The notes beneath the pieces are model-generated. The model searched no databases. It worked only from the letters and a program-made list of their open reading frames with translations, and was not told where the DNA came from. From the NCBI GenBank assembly GCA_025617745.1, contig CM046858.1, positions 44,155,750 to 44,219,749 of the forward strand: a DNA stretch of 64,000 nucleotides, in the 5' to 3' direction. A program made the translations under genes and the position numbers. Positions 1 through 11,841 of this stretch are shown piece after piece. The DNA is from Heliocidaris erythrogramma (taxonomy: Eukaryota > Echinodermata > Echinoidea > Camarodonta > Echinometridae). The number at the start of each line of letters is the position of its first letter. The first letter of the stretch is position 1.

Positions 1-2610
1 TCTCTTCCTTTCGTTTTTCTCCTGTAAAAGTGATCTTCACATTCCGCATTGAAACAAATTCGGAATGGTAATTGCCGTCTTTCAACTTTATACATCTCAC
101 ACCTTCACTGCTATACGCTGCCGTAAAGATGATAATCACTAATTTCCATATTCTTAAGCCATAAATCACATCTTAATTGTTTGGGGTCACGGAGTTTTGC
201 TTCAGTGAAATTGACTCGTCAAATGTGTCAAAACCAGTCAACTTTGTCGTTAAGCAATTTTCCAATTTTTCATCTTCGAAGACAAAATAACTTACACAAG
301 TTCAAAAGTCGATTTTGAATTTCTTTTGATGGGGTCGTTTTTCTTAGTGAACCTAAAAGTGACGTCGGGAGGAAGTTCAGTAAAAGTAAGCGCCGTGACG
401 ACTTTTGTGTATGAGTTTTCAAGGCGTAACAAACACAGTCATTATCAAGGGGGTGAATTTAGGGACCGCATTACCGCAAACATGTCAACTCCCTTCGGAA
501 ATAAGACCTACGGCAATAATATTGTCAATACAATTTTATAAACCCGATTGATATGGATTTTTTTAAATATCTAAGATACCTTTTAAAAAGTGATTGAATG
601 TATGAACCAAGGGAGGGCATTGGCACAAACATTTCGACGCCCCTTCAGAAATAAGTTCTAATAAGATAATGTGTTATAAGATTGTCAATATAAAAATGTA
701 GTCTGTGAAATGTTTTATTCGTGAGGTTCATTTCAAACAACGGTGTGTGCATGTTTGACCATTGTCTTTATTGATAACGATTGCGATCAAATACGAATTT
801 ATATTGGTAACGCCGTCAATTAGGCATTTGTTCAACGTATGATACGTCCTTGGATGGACTTATTGAGTATGATAAATGTTCAAATGCCACTGAAAAACAA
901 AATTAAACGAGCCATATTCCTTTCAATTTACAGGTTCCAAGAAAATGTAATAGGTTGATAAAAGGGAGTATAATGCTTCGATTGTTTTGCGAGTTTGGGC
1001 TAAATTTAGCTCTAATGCAATATTCACATTACATTGTAGAATGGAGTGGTTGGATGATCCGTGCTTTTCTTCGTCCAACTTAATATTTCGTCACAAACAA
1101 AACCAGTATGTATACTATCTCAGGAACTAAGACAGACACATCCCACATTCACGAACACATAATCCTTGTTTGTTGTTTACTAATACATCCGGGATTTGTA
1201 ATGAAAATTGTTTGTTGGACATTAATATCACAAAGATTTTCATATTTCTTTGTCTTCTGCTTCTTCTTCAGCTCGTTTTCATAATTTCTCCTTCATTTCA
1301 TCATGATTTTCTTTCCGCTATATATTTTTTTCTTCTAATTTCATTTTCTTCTTTTTTTCTTCTCATTTTTTCTGTTTATCCATCTAGTTTTGTCAATATC
1401 ATTTTGATTATTTCTATAATTCTGTTTTCCTTACTTTTCTTGTTCTTTTCATTCTTTTCACTAACAGATCTTTTTTCTCATCTGTTCTCAATACTCCACA
1501 GCTCCACATGAACGTCCTACTGGACAATTTCATGTTATTAAAGGCCTACAAATCTAAACTGTAATTATATTTCGTAATGTAGTATTTGTTGTTACACATC
1601 GAGATAGCCTTCATAAAGAATATTTTAGGACTGTTTATGTCCGTGTTATTAAAGGCAATGCACAGTTTAACATAAATCCCAAGGGATACAAAAATAGATT
1701 TTCTCAATTTTCAAATAACTATGGAGGATATACGCCTACGAGAGTAAAGGGCACGTCACATTTTCCCGAACGAGATTTTCAATTAAAGATACACCATGCT
1801 CGTGGCTGTTAATAGTAAGACAGCTCTATATAGGGAGTATACCTTCAATGAAAAATCTTGTTATTGATATCGTTATCGGATACAATTAATGTGACCAACC
1901 CCTTAAAGTACAACTGTTTAAAGATTTGCATATTTTGGCGGGGGAAAATGTAAAGTGTCAAGTGTTGAATTTTTTACATGATTTCGAATAATTAGCTTGT
2001 CATGCAAAACAATTACTGTAATACATGTGTCAGTAATGTAGTATAGCCACCGTCGAGCAAAAGATTTTAAATAGTAATTCCTATGTTTTAGAAATGATTG
2101 TCTCCGCTTCTGTGAAAATCCTTCTTCATGATGCATTTGCGTTAACGCTAGATTATATACCTGCATTACTCTGGTAATGTGCTAATCATAATAATGTGTT
2201 TATTATGGTGTAATCAGTTTGAAAAGGTTCATAAAGAGAAATAAATAAATCACATCAATTTTTTGAAATGCAAATACATGTATAGCTAAACAGTAATGCA
2301 GATTAAAGTAAATTAAAGGAGGTACTATGACACATAAATCTCAGTTGAACAACATGTTCAAATAATTAAAAAACTTATCAGGTGATCAATACCATAATTA
2401 GGAATAAATATTCATTGAATCTGACCGCCTGTTCTTTCCATCTACATGTATACCCAACTCAAATTAAACCGTTCTGTTGTTGAACTGATTAATAGGCAAT
2501 CTTGTAAACACATTTCATACGCTATTTATAGCAATTTCATCATGCGTTTCCTCTTTTTTTATTTCCTTCATGCCTTTGTTATACATGTTATAAGAGCTAT
2601 ATGATACGGT
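1..2610. other. Intergenic, no gene seen
   Basis: AT-rich sequence with only short chance ORFs. T/C-rich stretches at 1230-1470 produce a hydrophobic-looking plus-strand frame that follows composition rather than coding. Confidence 0.6.
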
Positions 2611-3170
2611 TATCCCTAGTGGAAAGAACACAGTGTCACAGACTGTGTTCACTGAGAGTTCACATAGTTGTCACTATTAACACATTGTGTACGTAAAGTT
2701 GGCATCTTCACAGTGTGGTTGACCACACACTGCCACATAGTGTTCACATATAGTGAGCCTTCCACACAGTGGTTCCATTATCGCACACAAAGACAACGTT
2801 TTCACAGTCTGACCACACCTGCACACTGTGTTACAAAACTAAATGTGTATGCTGTATATTTCACATAGTGAGCATATAGTGAAACATTTTCTCACACAGT
2901 GAAATGTCTTTCACAGAGTGAACACACAGTGAAATGTCTTTCACAGAGTGAAAACACAGTGAAATGTCTTTCACAGAGTGAACACACTGTGAAATGTCTT
3001 TCACAGAGTGAACACACTGTGAAATAGTTAATCCACACAGAAGAGAACATTTTCTCACCGTAGCTTTATACTGTCACATATTGTAATGTAACGGAATATA
3101 ATAGTCCATGTAAAGTGGCACGTAGTGGAAAAGATAGTCCACAGAGTGGCATGTAGTGGAAAAGACAGTC
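2611..3170. repeat. CACAGTG-rich repeat block related to the 17388-18122 element
   Basis: The block opens with ccctagtggaaagaacacag, similar to the opening of the 17388 element (ccctgccggaaataacacag). It is filled with palindromic CACAGTGTG-like words. Motifs such as cttcacagtgtggttgacca parallel ctccacagtgtggtttacca near 17936. It ends near 3170 with repeated gtagtggaaaaga words in the same orientation. No coding content. Confidence 0.6.
2891..3030. repeat. 30-bp tandem repeat, about 4.5 units
   Basis: The word gaaatgtctttcacagagtg recurs at exactly 30-base spacing (2901, 2931, 2961, 2991, then a decayed copy at 3021), with acaca[c/g]tgt-type sequence between. A minus-strand frame through it yields a repetitive peptide (ISLCVHSVKD) and is not a gene. 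Confidence 0.85.
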
Positions 3171-3902
3171 ATATAATACATTATTTCCTTCTCTTGACCA
3201 CTTATGAATATCCCTGCAATAATAATTATCAGGCCAGTAAACATCCGACATTATAGTTCCTGTTTATGCTATTTTCCCTCGACCATTTAACATGTTTAAT
3301 GGTTCTATCAAACATTTTCCGATGGAAGTGGTCGAATATTATTGTATATTCTATCGTAAGATATATTTGGAAACGCTTATTGGACACTTTCTGGCCAGAA
3401 AAAACAACTAAATCTAGGTCATTAGTTTTTACTAATTTCCTGCATCTGGGAAAGGAGTTTTTCTTCAGTTTGTGAAAATAACATAAATGTGGGCGATTAG
3501 CAGGATTAGTATTTATTAATTTTTCTATACGTCTGATTGGTAAACACATGTTAAATAGATAACAGTATTTTTAATGTAGTATCTCGAAATGTCATATTTT
3601 GGAGAAAATTTTACTTTGTTGGATACCTTACTTTGATTTTGCTTCGTAGCCCGCCCCCGCCCCCCCCCCCCCAATGTCTACATTTAGAGGAATAATATAT
3701 CCTACATACTTCTTGTATGACAAACTATCCATCCAAGGTTTCTAGAATAACCGATATCTAAGAAAACGACCACCAAGCTATATTTATCTTAAATAAAAGA
3801 ATGACTTAATATGTGGGTAATTTTGATACCCTTTTTTCCCAGCATGACGTATGTTAACAACGGGCACATAGAAACAAAGAAATACAAAAGAGGTTTTTTT
3901 TA

Positions 3903-3985
3903 AATAATAATAATAATAATAATAATAAATGTAACTTATATAGCGCCAAATCTACTCTGTGGAGTGCTCAAGGCGCATGTAGAAA
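3903..3985 (+). repeat. (ATA)n tract plus GCGC-type dispersed-repeat tail
   Basis: About nine ATA/AAT triplets are followed by acttatatagcgccaaatct and aggcgcatgtag. This layout resembles the end of a common marine-invertebrate dispersed repeat. A similar end (tatatagtgca, then aaagcgctttaca) occurs near 7500-7545. Confidence 0.6.
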
Positions 3986-4604
3986 TTAATTAAGAATTAA
4001 ACAGACATGTTTTTTTAAAAGAATCATATGTTATGCACTTTTTGTTGGCTGATACTACCAAAAATGCTTCTTTTTTAACACTTAAATTCAGTACTGATAC
4101 ACATATATTGTACAATAATATTTAGCCATTTTCATTCCTTACTAAAAATTAAAAAACAATCAAACAAACAAGCAAAACAAAAACTGCAGACAAAAGTTTT
4201 ATCTGTGTTATTGTTGGTATACGGGCACGAGATATCGGCGACAACATGACGTGTTAACGAAAGTCTGTCATGCGAAACGAAATAATGGTTATGTTCACTG
4301 TAAACGTGGTCTTTATTACTTTGCATTGAAAATGAATCAACCACATGAACAAATAAATCATGACAAACATGACATTTTATTGATGATTTAGTTTGGTAAA
4401 TAGCCTTACACAACACGAATGTATAATTTACATTTTCAATATCGAATATAAACAAACATCTCTGATTCGTTTTCATTTTGGTGTTTGTTTCAATTTGTTC
4501 TTTGTATTTGATTCGGTACTTTTGAATATTAGTTCTTGCCTTCACACGAGTCGCTATAGGATGGAGCAGGGGGTGGGGGAGGATGGCAGGGGTCTAGTTA
4601 TCAA

Positions 4605-4870
4605 ACGGTTCGTAATTCCGAAAAATGAAGTAGGTTTTTATCACATATTCGGGATTATGAACCTTCGGAATTATGTCTCCTATTTTCATTTTCGGTATAA
4701 TTTTAAAGCCTTTTTTTATTTTCGGAATAACGAACCCTATCTCATTTTCGGAATTATGAACCCTATTTCATTTTCGGAATTATGAACCCACCGAGTAACG
4801 AACCTTCGGAGTTATGATTAGTATTATAAACCTTCGGAGTAACGAACCTTCAATCGGACCTTCGGAAAAA
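4605..4870. repeat. Degenerate tandem array with motif TTCGGAATTATGAACC
   Basis: The words ttcggaattatgaaccc, ttcggaataacgaaccc and ttcggagtaacgaacc recur about nine times with irregular 20-45 base spacing. No coding role is visible. Confidence 0.75.
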
Positions 4871-5507
4871 AGACATGAAACCGATGGAGCTATGCTACCT
4901 GCTGCCTCCGGCCGCCAATCCTGAGGAGAAAATGCAGCCCACTGTTTATGCATTTCTAGGTACGCCTCTGGGTTACCCCCATCATATTTATTTGCCATAA
5001 CATTTTAGCTGGGAGAAAAACAACCAATTAAATTCGGGAATTAATTCGGATTTTCAGAGAGAAACCTGATACTATGGGCATATTAAAGAGCAAGGTGTTG
5101 TAGATGATTTACGTTCAGTTGTGATTGTCCCTGACATAATTATTATCTTGTGCCTTCAGCATAGTCATTACACAAGCAAACTATTAGGAGAAGCGTGCAA
5201 AACCTGAAAGGGCGGTTCTAAACGTCATGTCTAATGAAAGCAAATAGAAACTGATATGATGCAGACTATGAAATAAGTCAGTGATAGTAGTTCTTTATTA
5301 TGCCATTTAAAGAATAAACTCAATTTAATTGGTTCGAAGGAGAACAATTAAACAGGTCTATATAATTAGGCTATGTGTATATATTTGGAACAGGACTGAT
5401 TTGGAATGCCGAACATGTTCAAGGAGCACATCTATTATTACGTGATCATACAACATGGAAAATAAATACATATAGCCTGTATAAAGCATATCCTTTTGTA
5501 CTTTTGA

Positions 5508-5730
5508 CCTGGGGGTGTTTCACAAAGAGTTAAGTTTGACTTAAAGTCGCACTTAAATTCCTAGTTGCGTGCTGTATATTATGCAACACCGCATTGGTCA
5601 GATCATGCTCAGCCGGTACGCGCACTATTGCGTAATCTACCAATAAGATTACGCGTTTAATACCGTATGCACATTGGTACTTACGCATGACTTTAAGTCA
5701 AAACTTAACTTTCTGTGAAACACCCCCAGG
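5508..5730. mobile_element. MITE with about 40-bp terminal inverted repeats
   Basis: The left end reads cctgggggtgtttcacaaag followed by agttaagt and gacttaaagtc. The right end is its inverse, ending ctgtgaaacacccccagg. The 223-bp element has no ORF. Its termini resemble those of the smaller pair at 10178-10319 and 41315-41455 (CTGGGG then GTTTCA), so the families may be related. Confidence 0.85.
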
Positions 5731-6542
5731 GTGTATAACGATTGTTTTTAAGTGCTCTCCACATGCTTATAATAAACTATGTAATGTAGGCCTAACATTT
5801 CGATAAAAAAAGGTAATTTATACGAAATAATATAAGGTTTGATATTCAATAGTGGATATCATTTTTAAAAAGTAAGTATGAAACTTTGGTAAATGATTAT
5901 TATTGACAGGACCTTGCTGCCAGAAAGATTGTTTTGCAAAATTTATACATGTTGCTTCACGCCTTTCAGAATTAAACAAATATTTTGCAAACTAATCTTA
6001 CCGGCATTTTATTTTCTAAAGCTGATTTTTATGACAGGAAAAAACGGATCATTCAATTTTCGACAATCTGCAGTTTCCCTTCCTCCCATATTTTGGACTT
6101 TCTTGAAACCTGATCCTCAGGTCTAACCGAAATGACCTAAACTGCGACTAAGAAGAGAATTAAGAAAGGTTATGATGGTAACGAGATACCAGACACCTTC
6201 GTCATATTTTACGAGGCTCTCGAGAAATTAGAAATTAGCTTTTCTTTTAGGATAATGGTTTTCATCACAGAATTGCTGGTTCAGTGAGGACGTTGAATAG
6301 AGAGAGGTTGAAGGGAAATTGTAAGTTGACGAATCAATTAGGGTTTGTGGGGACACGACCTCGAAGAGGGATCCATTGAGAAGGATGGCTTTGAACGCAT
6401 AAAAACTATAGGGTAAAACCAAAATGGGAAATGGGGACATCAAATGAAGGATCTTGTAGGTGTGGGTGTCTCGTTGCTTCTGTTGTTTGTCAAGGGGTAG
6501 AGTCGGTCGATGTCCTAAGGGTTACAAAAAGCTTAGATAGAC

Positions 6543-6546
6543 ACCC

Positions 6547-6588
<42 letters not shown>
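6543..6588. repeat. C-run followed by (CT)n microsatellite
   Basis: About 14 C residues run directly into about 15 CT units. Confidence 0.95.
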
Positions 6589-6590
<2 letters not shown>

Positions 6591-6866
6591 CCCGTTTCAA
6601 GCGAATCTCGTCGTCTACAGTGCGTCGACCGGTGGAACGGGATCAGGACTGACAAGATTCCGTTTATAGATGGCGCACGTTGTCACTGGAAGTTTGAGGC
6701 TTGAGTAAACTCGAAATCATTGATTTTAATAGCGGGAAAAGAGAGATTATCATTATTTTTTCTTTTGTAGAAAGTTTAAGTTTTAAGTAAATAAGTATCA
6801 AAATAATATTGAATACAAGAGCATAAACGCAATGTGACAGTGAGCATGTACATGAAAAACAAGGAT

Positions 6867-7036
6867 AGTAAACGAAGAAGCTAGATGGGAGGAATTTTTA
6901 ATTTGTAAACAAATTTTTAGGCATTTTACTCCCAGTGTTAAAGATCGTATGCTCGATCTGTGATGAAAAACACAAGTCAGAAAAAAATTTGTTTACAAAT
7001 TAAAAATTCCTCCCATCAAGCTTCTTCGTTTACTAA
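6867..7036. repeat. Long foldback palindrome containing an inverted SINE-tail fragment
   Basis: Bases 6867-6917 and 6984-7036 form about 50-bp near-perfect inverted arms (tagtaaacgaagaagct against agcttcttcgtttacta). The roughly 66-base spacer contains caagtgtttttcat-type, agatcgagcatacga and ctgggagtaaaatg sequence in reverse orientation. That spacer matches the tail of the tRNA-derived element at 7132-7296. Confidence 0.8.
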
Positions 7037-7131
7037 CCATCGTCTACGGCGGACCGTTAAAAATGAATATTAATGAGTCAGGAAGAAGAGGATCTTGGGT
7101 ATTTGATTCTAGTTCATCGTGACTTGGCCGT

Positions 7132-7204
7132 GAACCAGAATAGCCTGGTGGTTAAGTCGCTGCCCGGCAAGCAGTAGATGACAGGTTCGAATCCCGCTGG
7201 TTCC
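7132..7204 (+). tRNA. tRNA-like SINE head (apparent GGC anticodon), not a functional tRNA
   Basis: The cloverleaf is partly formed, with acceptor and anticodon stems good but mismatches in the T stem and C rather than T at position 33. The loop would give anticodon GGC (Ala). It continues into a SINE body, so it is treated as the promoter-bearing head of that element. Confidence 0.3.
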
Positions 7205-7296
7205 AATTTTTCCTGACCTGTGTTTTTCATTACAGATCGAGCATACGATCTTTAACACTGGGAGTAAAATGCCTAAAAATTTGTTTACAAATTAAA
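7132..7296 (+). mobile_element. tRNA-derived SINE
   Basis: The head (7132-7204) is tRNA-like. It has a seven-pair acceptor stem (GAACCAG with CTGGTTC), an A-box-like tagcctggtggttaag, an anticodon arm CTGC-CCGGCAA-GCAG and a perfect B box ggttcgaatcc, with cca after the stem. A non-tRNA body follows, carrying acagatcgagcatacgatc and gggagtaaaatgcc and ending tttgtttacaaattaaa. The body matches the inverted fragment within 6895-6980. The intact acceptor stem suggests a fairly young copy. Confidence 0.7.
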
Positions 7297-7489
7297 GGAT
7301 AGATATTGTTTATTTTTGTTGTGTTGTTAATTCTTCACATCTGACTGACTGAAAATTTAAAAAAACACACAAAGACTTGTTTATACGTGTATCTGAAATG
7401 AAATGAATGCCTGGTTATTTCGAATTGATCTAGCTGATTGGATAAAAAAGGATTGATCAAGAAAATATCTAGAAAAAATATAATAATAA

Positions 7490-8260
7490 TACATTACATT
7501 TATATAGTGCATTACATAATACATTTCAAAGCGCTTTACATTAGATAATTAGATAATACATACTTATAAATACATTTTAATTACTTTACATTACTACAAT
7601 TTCACGAATACCTTATTTCATAATACAATATTATGACACAGAGAAATATACATCTGAATCAAGCTACTGAATTACAATAACTCTACAATTCTACTCTACT
7701 ACAATATTAAGAGTAATTTACTAAAATACAATGATACAACTATAGGGTACATATAATACAAAAATATATATGTATATATCTATTGCATTGCATTAATTCC
7801 CAAATACTAGAATTAAATTATAATATACTATATTACAACATGGCTATATACAACACTATGAATACTATTTTAGAGCGTACAGAGTACGGTACACATAAAA
7901 ATTAAGTTTCGTAGGATGAGAATAGGCCTAGATAGATATATTTTCAGTCTCCACTTAAAGATAGAGTTCTGGTCATGCAATTACATTGTGAAAGAAACTG
8001 TCTCAAATCAATTGGGAAAGGTTGATCATGTCTACGTAATAATCTTTTATATATTGTGAGGTTTTAGAATCACCAAATTGATAAGAAACACACAATCTTG
8101 CTGAAAAGCACATGTAATGCACATAGAAATGGGTACATGGGACTGCGCACACAAGTAGCATGAATGTTCGGCCCGAATATTATTTCTCGTCATATTTCGA
8201 TTATGAGGGCTTTTGAAAAGCTATGTATTTCAGTGGACATTTCTCGTGCAGGTGCGGGGT
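7490..8260 (+). repeat. Dispersed repeat remnant; part is related to 60410-60620 in inverse orientation
   Basis: It begins with AT-rich sequence and an aaagcgctttaca-type end. Bases from about 8045 to 8258 align with the reverse complement of 60410-60620, sharing words such as atgggactgc, tgttcggcc(c)gaa and gtcatattt. Conceptual readings of both copies share FGPNI and other scattered residues, so a decayed coding origin is possible. No intact ORF is present. Confidence 0.55.
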
Positions 8261-8439
8261 CATGCCCTGGTGCAAGATCAAGGTGTGTATGGGTTGTGGA
8301 TCTGTCGGAGTCTATACGGGAACCAATCACTTTTTTTTTAAAGATTTTTAAAGTCAGTGAAAATAATTATCTTGGAATTGCTTCTATTTGATTACTTAGG
8401 AAGGAAAGAAATCTTCCCAGACTTTGCAGGGTTTTTTTT

Positions 8440-8552
8440 TAAATTAAGTTCTCGAGCGGTTTTCTCGTGACCGTACCTTGAGTCCAAGTCCAAGACCGAG
8501 ATCTCGAGACTCCGAGACCGAAACGGGTCTCGAGACGGTCTCGATACCTACA
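8440..8552. repeat. GAGACC-rich palindromic repeat fragment
   Basis: Repeated gagaccg, gtctcgaga and ctcgagac words build nested short palindromes. It looks like the end of a dispersed repeat, but no partner end was located. Confidence 0.4.
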
Positions 8553-8654
8553 ACGTTGTATTATTTTGTATAGTAGGCCTAATCATTCATCTTTCTGTCA
8601 TGTCTATTGAGAATTGTTTATTTGTTATGTTATGTGCTATGCTATACGTATAAT

Positions 8655-8927
8655 CAGTGGCGTATCCAGGATTTCCCAATAGGGGGGGGCGCCAGGAATT
8701 ATTGATCGCCGTCATGGGGGAGGGGTCTTTGGAAAATTTTTGCTTCTGAAGAAGGGCTGAGATGCAAAATAGTGCTATATGTGACCAATTTTGAAGCCTA
8801 TTTAATGAACAATATTTTCAATTGGTATGGGGATTTTTATTATTTTTTTTTGCTAGTTTTTTTTTTTTTACGACGGCCAATAGGGGGGGGCGCGCCTGTT
8901 GCGCCCCCCCCCCTGGATACGCCCCTG
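8655..8927. mobile_element. hAT-type MITE
   Basis: The termini are CAGTGGCGTATCCAGG and, at the right, CCTGGATACGCCCCTG, inverse at 15 of 16 positions. The flanks cgtataat and cgtatttt (one base offset) could be a decayed 8-bp target duplication. G- and C-runs lie just inside both ends. No transposase ORF is present. Confidence 0.75.
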
Positions 8928-10177
8928 CCGTATTTTTGTATTCCGGTTAAGTGGTGCAAAAATTACCGATGCGTTGTTTGTTTGGTTAAGTAATGTGCGT
9001 AGGTTTTCATTCTATAATGCTAACCAAATACACCCTAAATATAAACCATCAGTATAAGTCATAATGTATTTACATGAAAGCTTTATGTGACAATACGTTA
9101 TTGTCTAACCTTCACAGTTTCCGTTTATAAATAAATAATATTGAAACAATAGACTGCTGGTTAAGTTGACGTAAATCAAATTTAGGGGATTGATAACTAT
9201 GAATTAAAAGAAAGAAATGAAATATTACGCCTAACTAAACTACTAACTCACTTAATTATGATGATTGAATTTATCAAACTTTACATTATTCTTCTTCTTA
9301 GGTTCATAATTAGATGAAAAATTCGAAATTGCCTTCAGTGAATCCGGGCTTTCCTACAGATCCGATTATTGAAGCGATCCAATGACTTAAATGTAGATAT
9401 CCGTTACTCGAACTGAATAGCTGAGAATGAAAATAATTCATAATTTACAATCTATACAATATTTACGAAATACAATCATAATTTACAAGAATGTTATCGA
9501 AGCAATTTCAGTTTCTGTATATTTTTTATAGCACTTAAGCAGCGTCAACACAATTGACTACATATATTTTTTAACATAATTGTTAATGTCCTTTATATAC
9601 TTATGCTCTTGTAAAACAAAATATTGACGTACAATGTCATTCAAGTTTTATAATAAATACCAAATATCATTAAAACTTACAAGATCTAAAATGTACAAAA
9701 TAAAATTTCTGCTTTTATTGAAATAATTAAATACCAGTGTGGATCCTTCCCCGTATATGTCACTATATTAGACGTACCACGGAAAATGGATTTGTTTATA
9801 AATTGTTAATTTGCAATAACCTTAACCTAAATGAAAATGTACATTTATTAAATTTCTGTCTGAAAAAGATAAATGCTTTCAGATAATAAAGTGCAAAAAT
9901 ACACATAGGTATATAGCTGATCCATATACCAGAATGGGGTTCGACTTCTAGCGTATCCAGTTATACGTTTCTGAAATTAACTTATTTTTAAATTTCAGTT
10001 GCGAAGCAGAATATCATTCTATAGCGTGAGAGGCCTATGTAATTGTCAAGTTAAATTATCTTATACCCGATCCAAATCATTATGTAGGCCAACATGCAGT
10101 ATATGAAAGAATCAGTCTCATCAGATAAATGCCTTTCGAAGTATATCAAGTTTATTGTCTATTTTAGACTATTACTT
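8928..10177. other. Intergenic, no gene seen
   Basis: AT-rich sequence with no recognised repeat or coding signal. Confidence 0.5.
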
Positions 10178-10319
10178 CTGGGGAGCATTTCATCAAGTTT
10201 CTTGTCAGTGATTTTTACCGACAAATTTGTTCTCAGCCAATCAGATGCAAGAATTTCAGTAGCTTATAACAGTTGTCGGTAAAAGTCACTGACAAAGCAC
10301 TTGATGAAACGCTCCCCAG
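10178..10319. mobile_element. 142-bp MITE, copy 1 of 2
   Basis: The left end is ctggggagcatttcatcaag and the right end is its inverse (cttgatgaaacgctccccag). The interior caatcagatgcaag and cttataacagttgtcggta is shared with 41315-41455. There is no ORF. Confidence 0.85.
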
Positions 10320-10913
10320 GATAGATTTAATGGAAAGATGAAGACTGGAATGTAAGCAGTAAATGGATAAAATTATGGGTAATCACCTGATGCGGAGAGT
10401 AAAACATTTGAAATCCATTTTCTTTCGTAATTACCACGGATTGGTTTTACAAAAGTACCTGCAAAATCTTTGTCATAATTATTTACTCTAAAGTAGACTA
10501 GAATTTCTGCGATCTTTTGTGTTTTATGGACGTTTATGATAGGAAGTATAAATCCCTGATTGTCATATTATTTGCTTACGTTAAACGTTTAAGTATTAAG
10601 TTTTCTTTCGATATTCTAATGATCATGATGATAGCAGTATATAGTAGTATTGTTTCCGTTTAGCTTTCTGGGGAATTCCATTTGGTTTTGTTTTAAGATA
10701 AATATAGACATGAAATGAAAGATAGCTTGAACTTTGAAGGAGCCAATCTGGTCAAAGACGGTGACATATAGCACCGGGGTCTAGTTGAGGTGCTACTTCT
10801 TTTTTTGTTCTTTTCCGTCCAAACAGAATGGGGGAAAAAGTGAAAAAATAAACTGAGTGGGATTGGGAAGGGAGAAAGGGAGGAAGAAAGACAGAAAGAG
10901 AACGAGTGAGAAA

Positions 10914-10944
10914 TAGAGAGAGAGCGAGAGAGAGAGAGAGAGAG
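10914..10944. repeat. (GA)n microsatellite in a purine-rich tract
   Basis: GA dinucleotides continue a purine-rich tract that begins near 10858. Confidence 0.9.
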
Positions 10945-11778
10945 CAGGAGCTTGAGACTACCGCGTACTTCTATATAGAGAGATCTTTATCCGCATTTCG
11001 TCAACGCGGTAAGACCAGGGCCCCCTCCCCTTCTCGGGGGCTGCGCCACCTGTCAATGTGATGGGTATGGAGCCTTCCTTTCTTAACAATATTATATTTC
11101 ATTGTGAGATTTCAGCAAATAAGTATAACAAGAAATTTATATTTAACGTCCAGCAGTAGCTCAGCGACTGATGCATGGGGCACGGCGAGACCTGCCCCCA
11201 TCGAATCACACTAATAAAGATGAAGACCCCAAAAACTGAGATGAAACAAAAACAGATCGAATACTTTCATAAGCAAAACTTTTCCATACTCTTGGAGGGA
11301 TTTTACGCCCCCCCCCCCTCCCTCCCAATGATGTCTGCAGCAATGCTACGCCCCTATAATCATTGAGATTTGAATGCGGATGGAACTGTGAATTTTAGTC
11401 ATTTCTTACAAATTTATTTGTAAACTCATTCGGTGCTTAACATGCAGTCCCCCTCTATAATAACGATGCGATACTGAATATTAGAGTGACAAATTCTTTG
11501 CCTTGGGGTAAGCAAATAACATATCACATTATAATGTACTCTGTGTATAATTATGTCGATAGGTCTTAAAGGAAGTATTTCAAATTTGGCGTGCATGGTT
11601 GTGAAAGTAGAATCGTTAAAACATTTTCTCAGAATTTAGTTTATAAAATCCCTGGAAAATTTAGAGTGAAAACGATCACATTTGATAAGGGAAATCAATA
11701 TTCATTTTTAGTAACTCCATATCATTGTCATCACCCTTCCTGCTTTAAATAAACCTCGGAAATGATTTTTCATAATAA

Positions 11779-11841
11779 TTTAAAGTTACTATTTCACTTT
11801 GAAAATATTTATTATTTTGAGAGTGAAATAGTAACTTTAAA
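11779..11841. repeat. Perfect 20-bp inverted repeat with 23-nt loop
   Basis: Left arm tttaaagttactatttcact (11779-11798) and right arm agtgaaatagtaactttaaa (11822-11841) are exact complements. No transposon termini or target duplication are visible around it. Confidence 0.85.

Noticed and set aside
1170-1511. 113-codon hydrophobic plus-strand ORF
   Set aside because: It arises from a T/C-rich stretch coding mostly Phe, Leu, Ser and Ile; no charged loops or family match as expected of a real membrane protein.
2891-3030. CRISPR-like regular repeats
   Set aside because: The units are contiguous with no unique spacers, and the window is an animal nuclear genome.
2861-3058. Minus-strand ORF with a repeated ISLCVHSVKD peptide
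   Set aside because: It is a translation of the 30-bp tandem repeat; the period is a multiple of three by chance and no gene signals flank it.
4132-4545. 137-codon minus-strand ORF
   Set aside because: AT-rich, Cys/His/Phe-rich reading without zinc-finger spacing or any recognised family; overlaps an open frame on the other strand.
11150-11215. Possible tRNA-like sequence (gtagctcagcgactgatgca)
   Set aside because: The A-box part is suggestive, but the B box is poor (ccatcgaatcac) and no cloverleaf forms.
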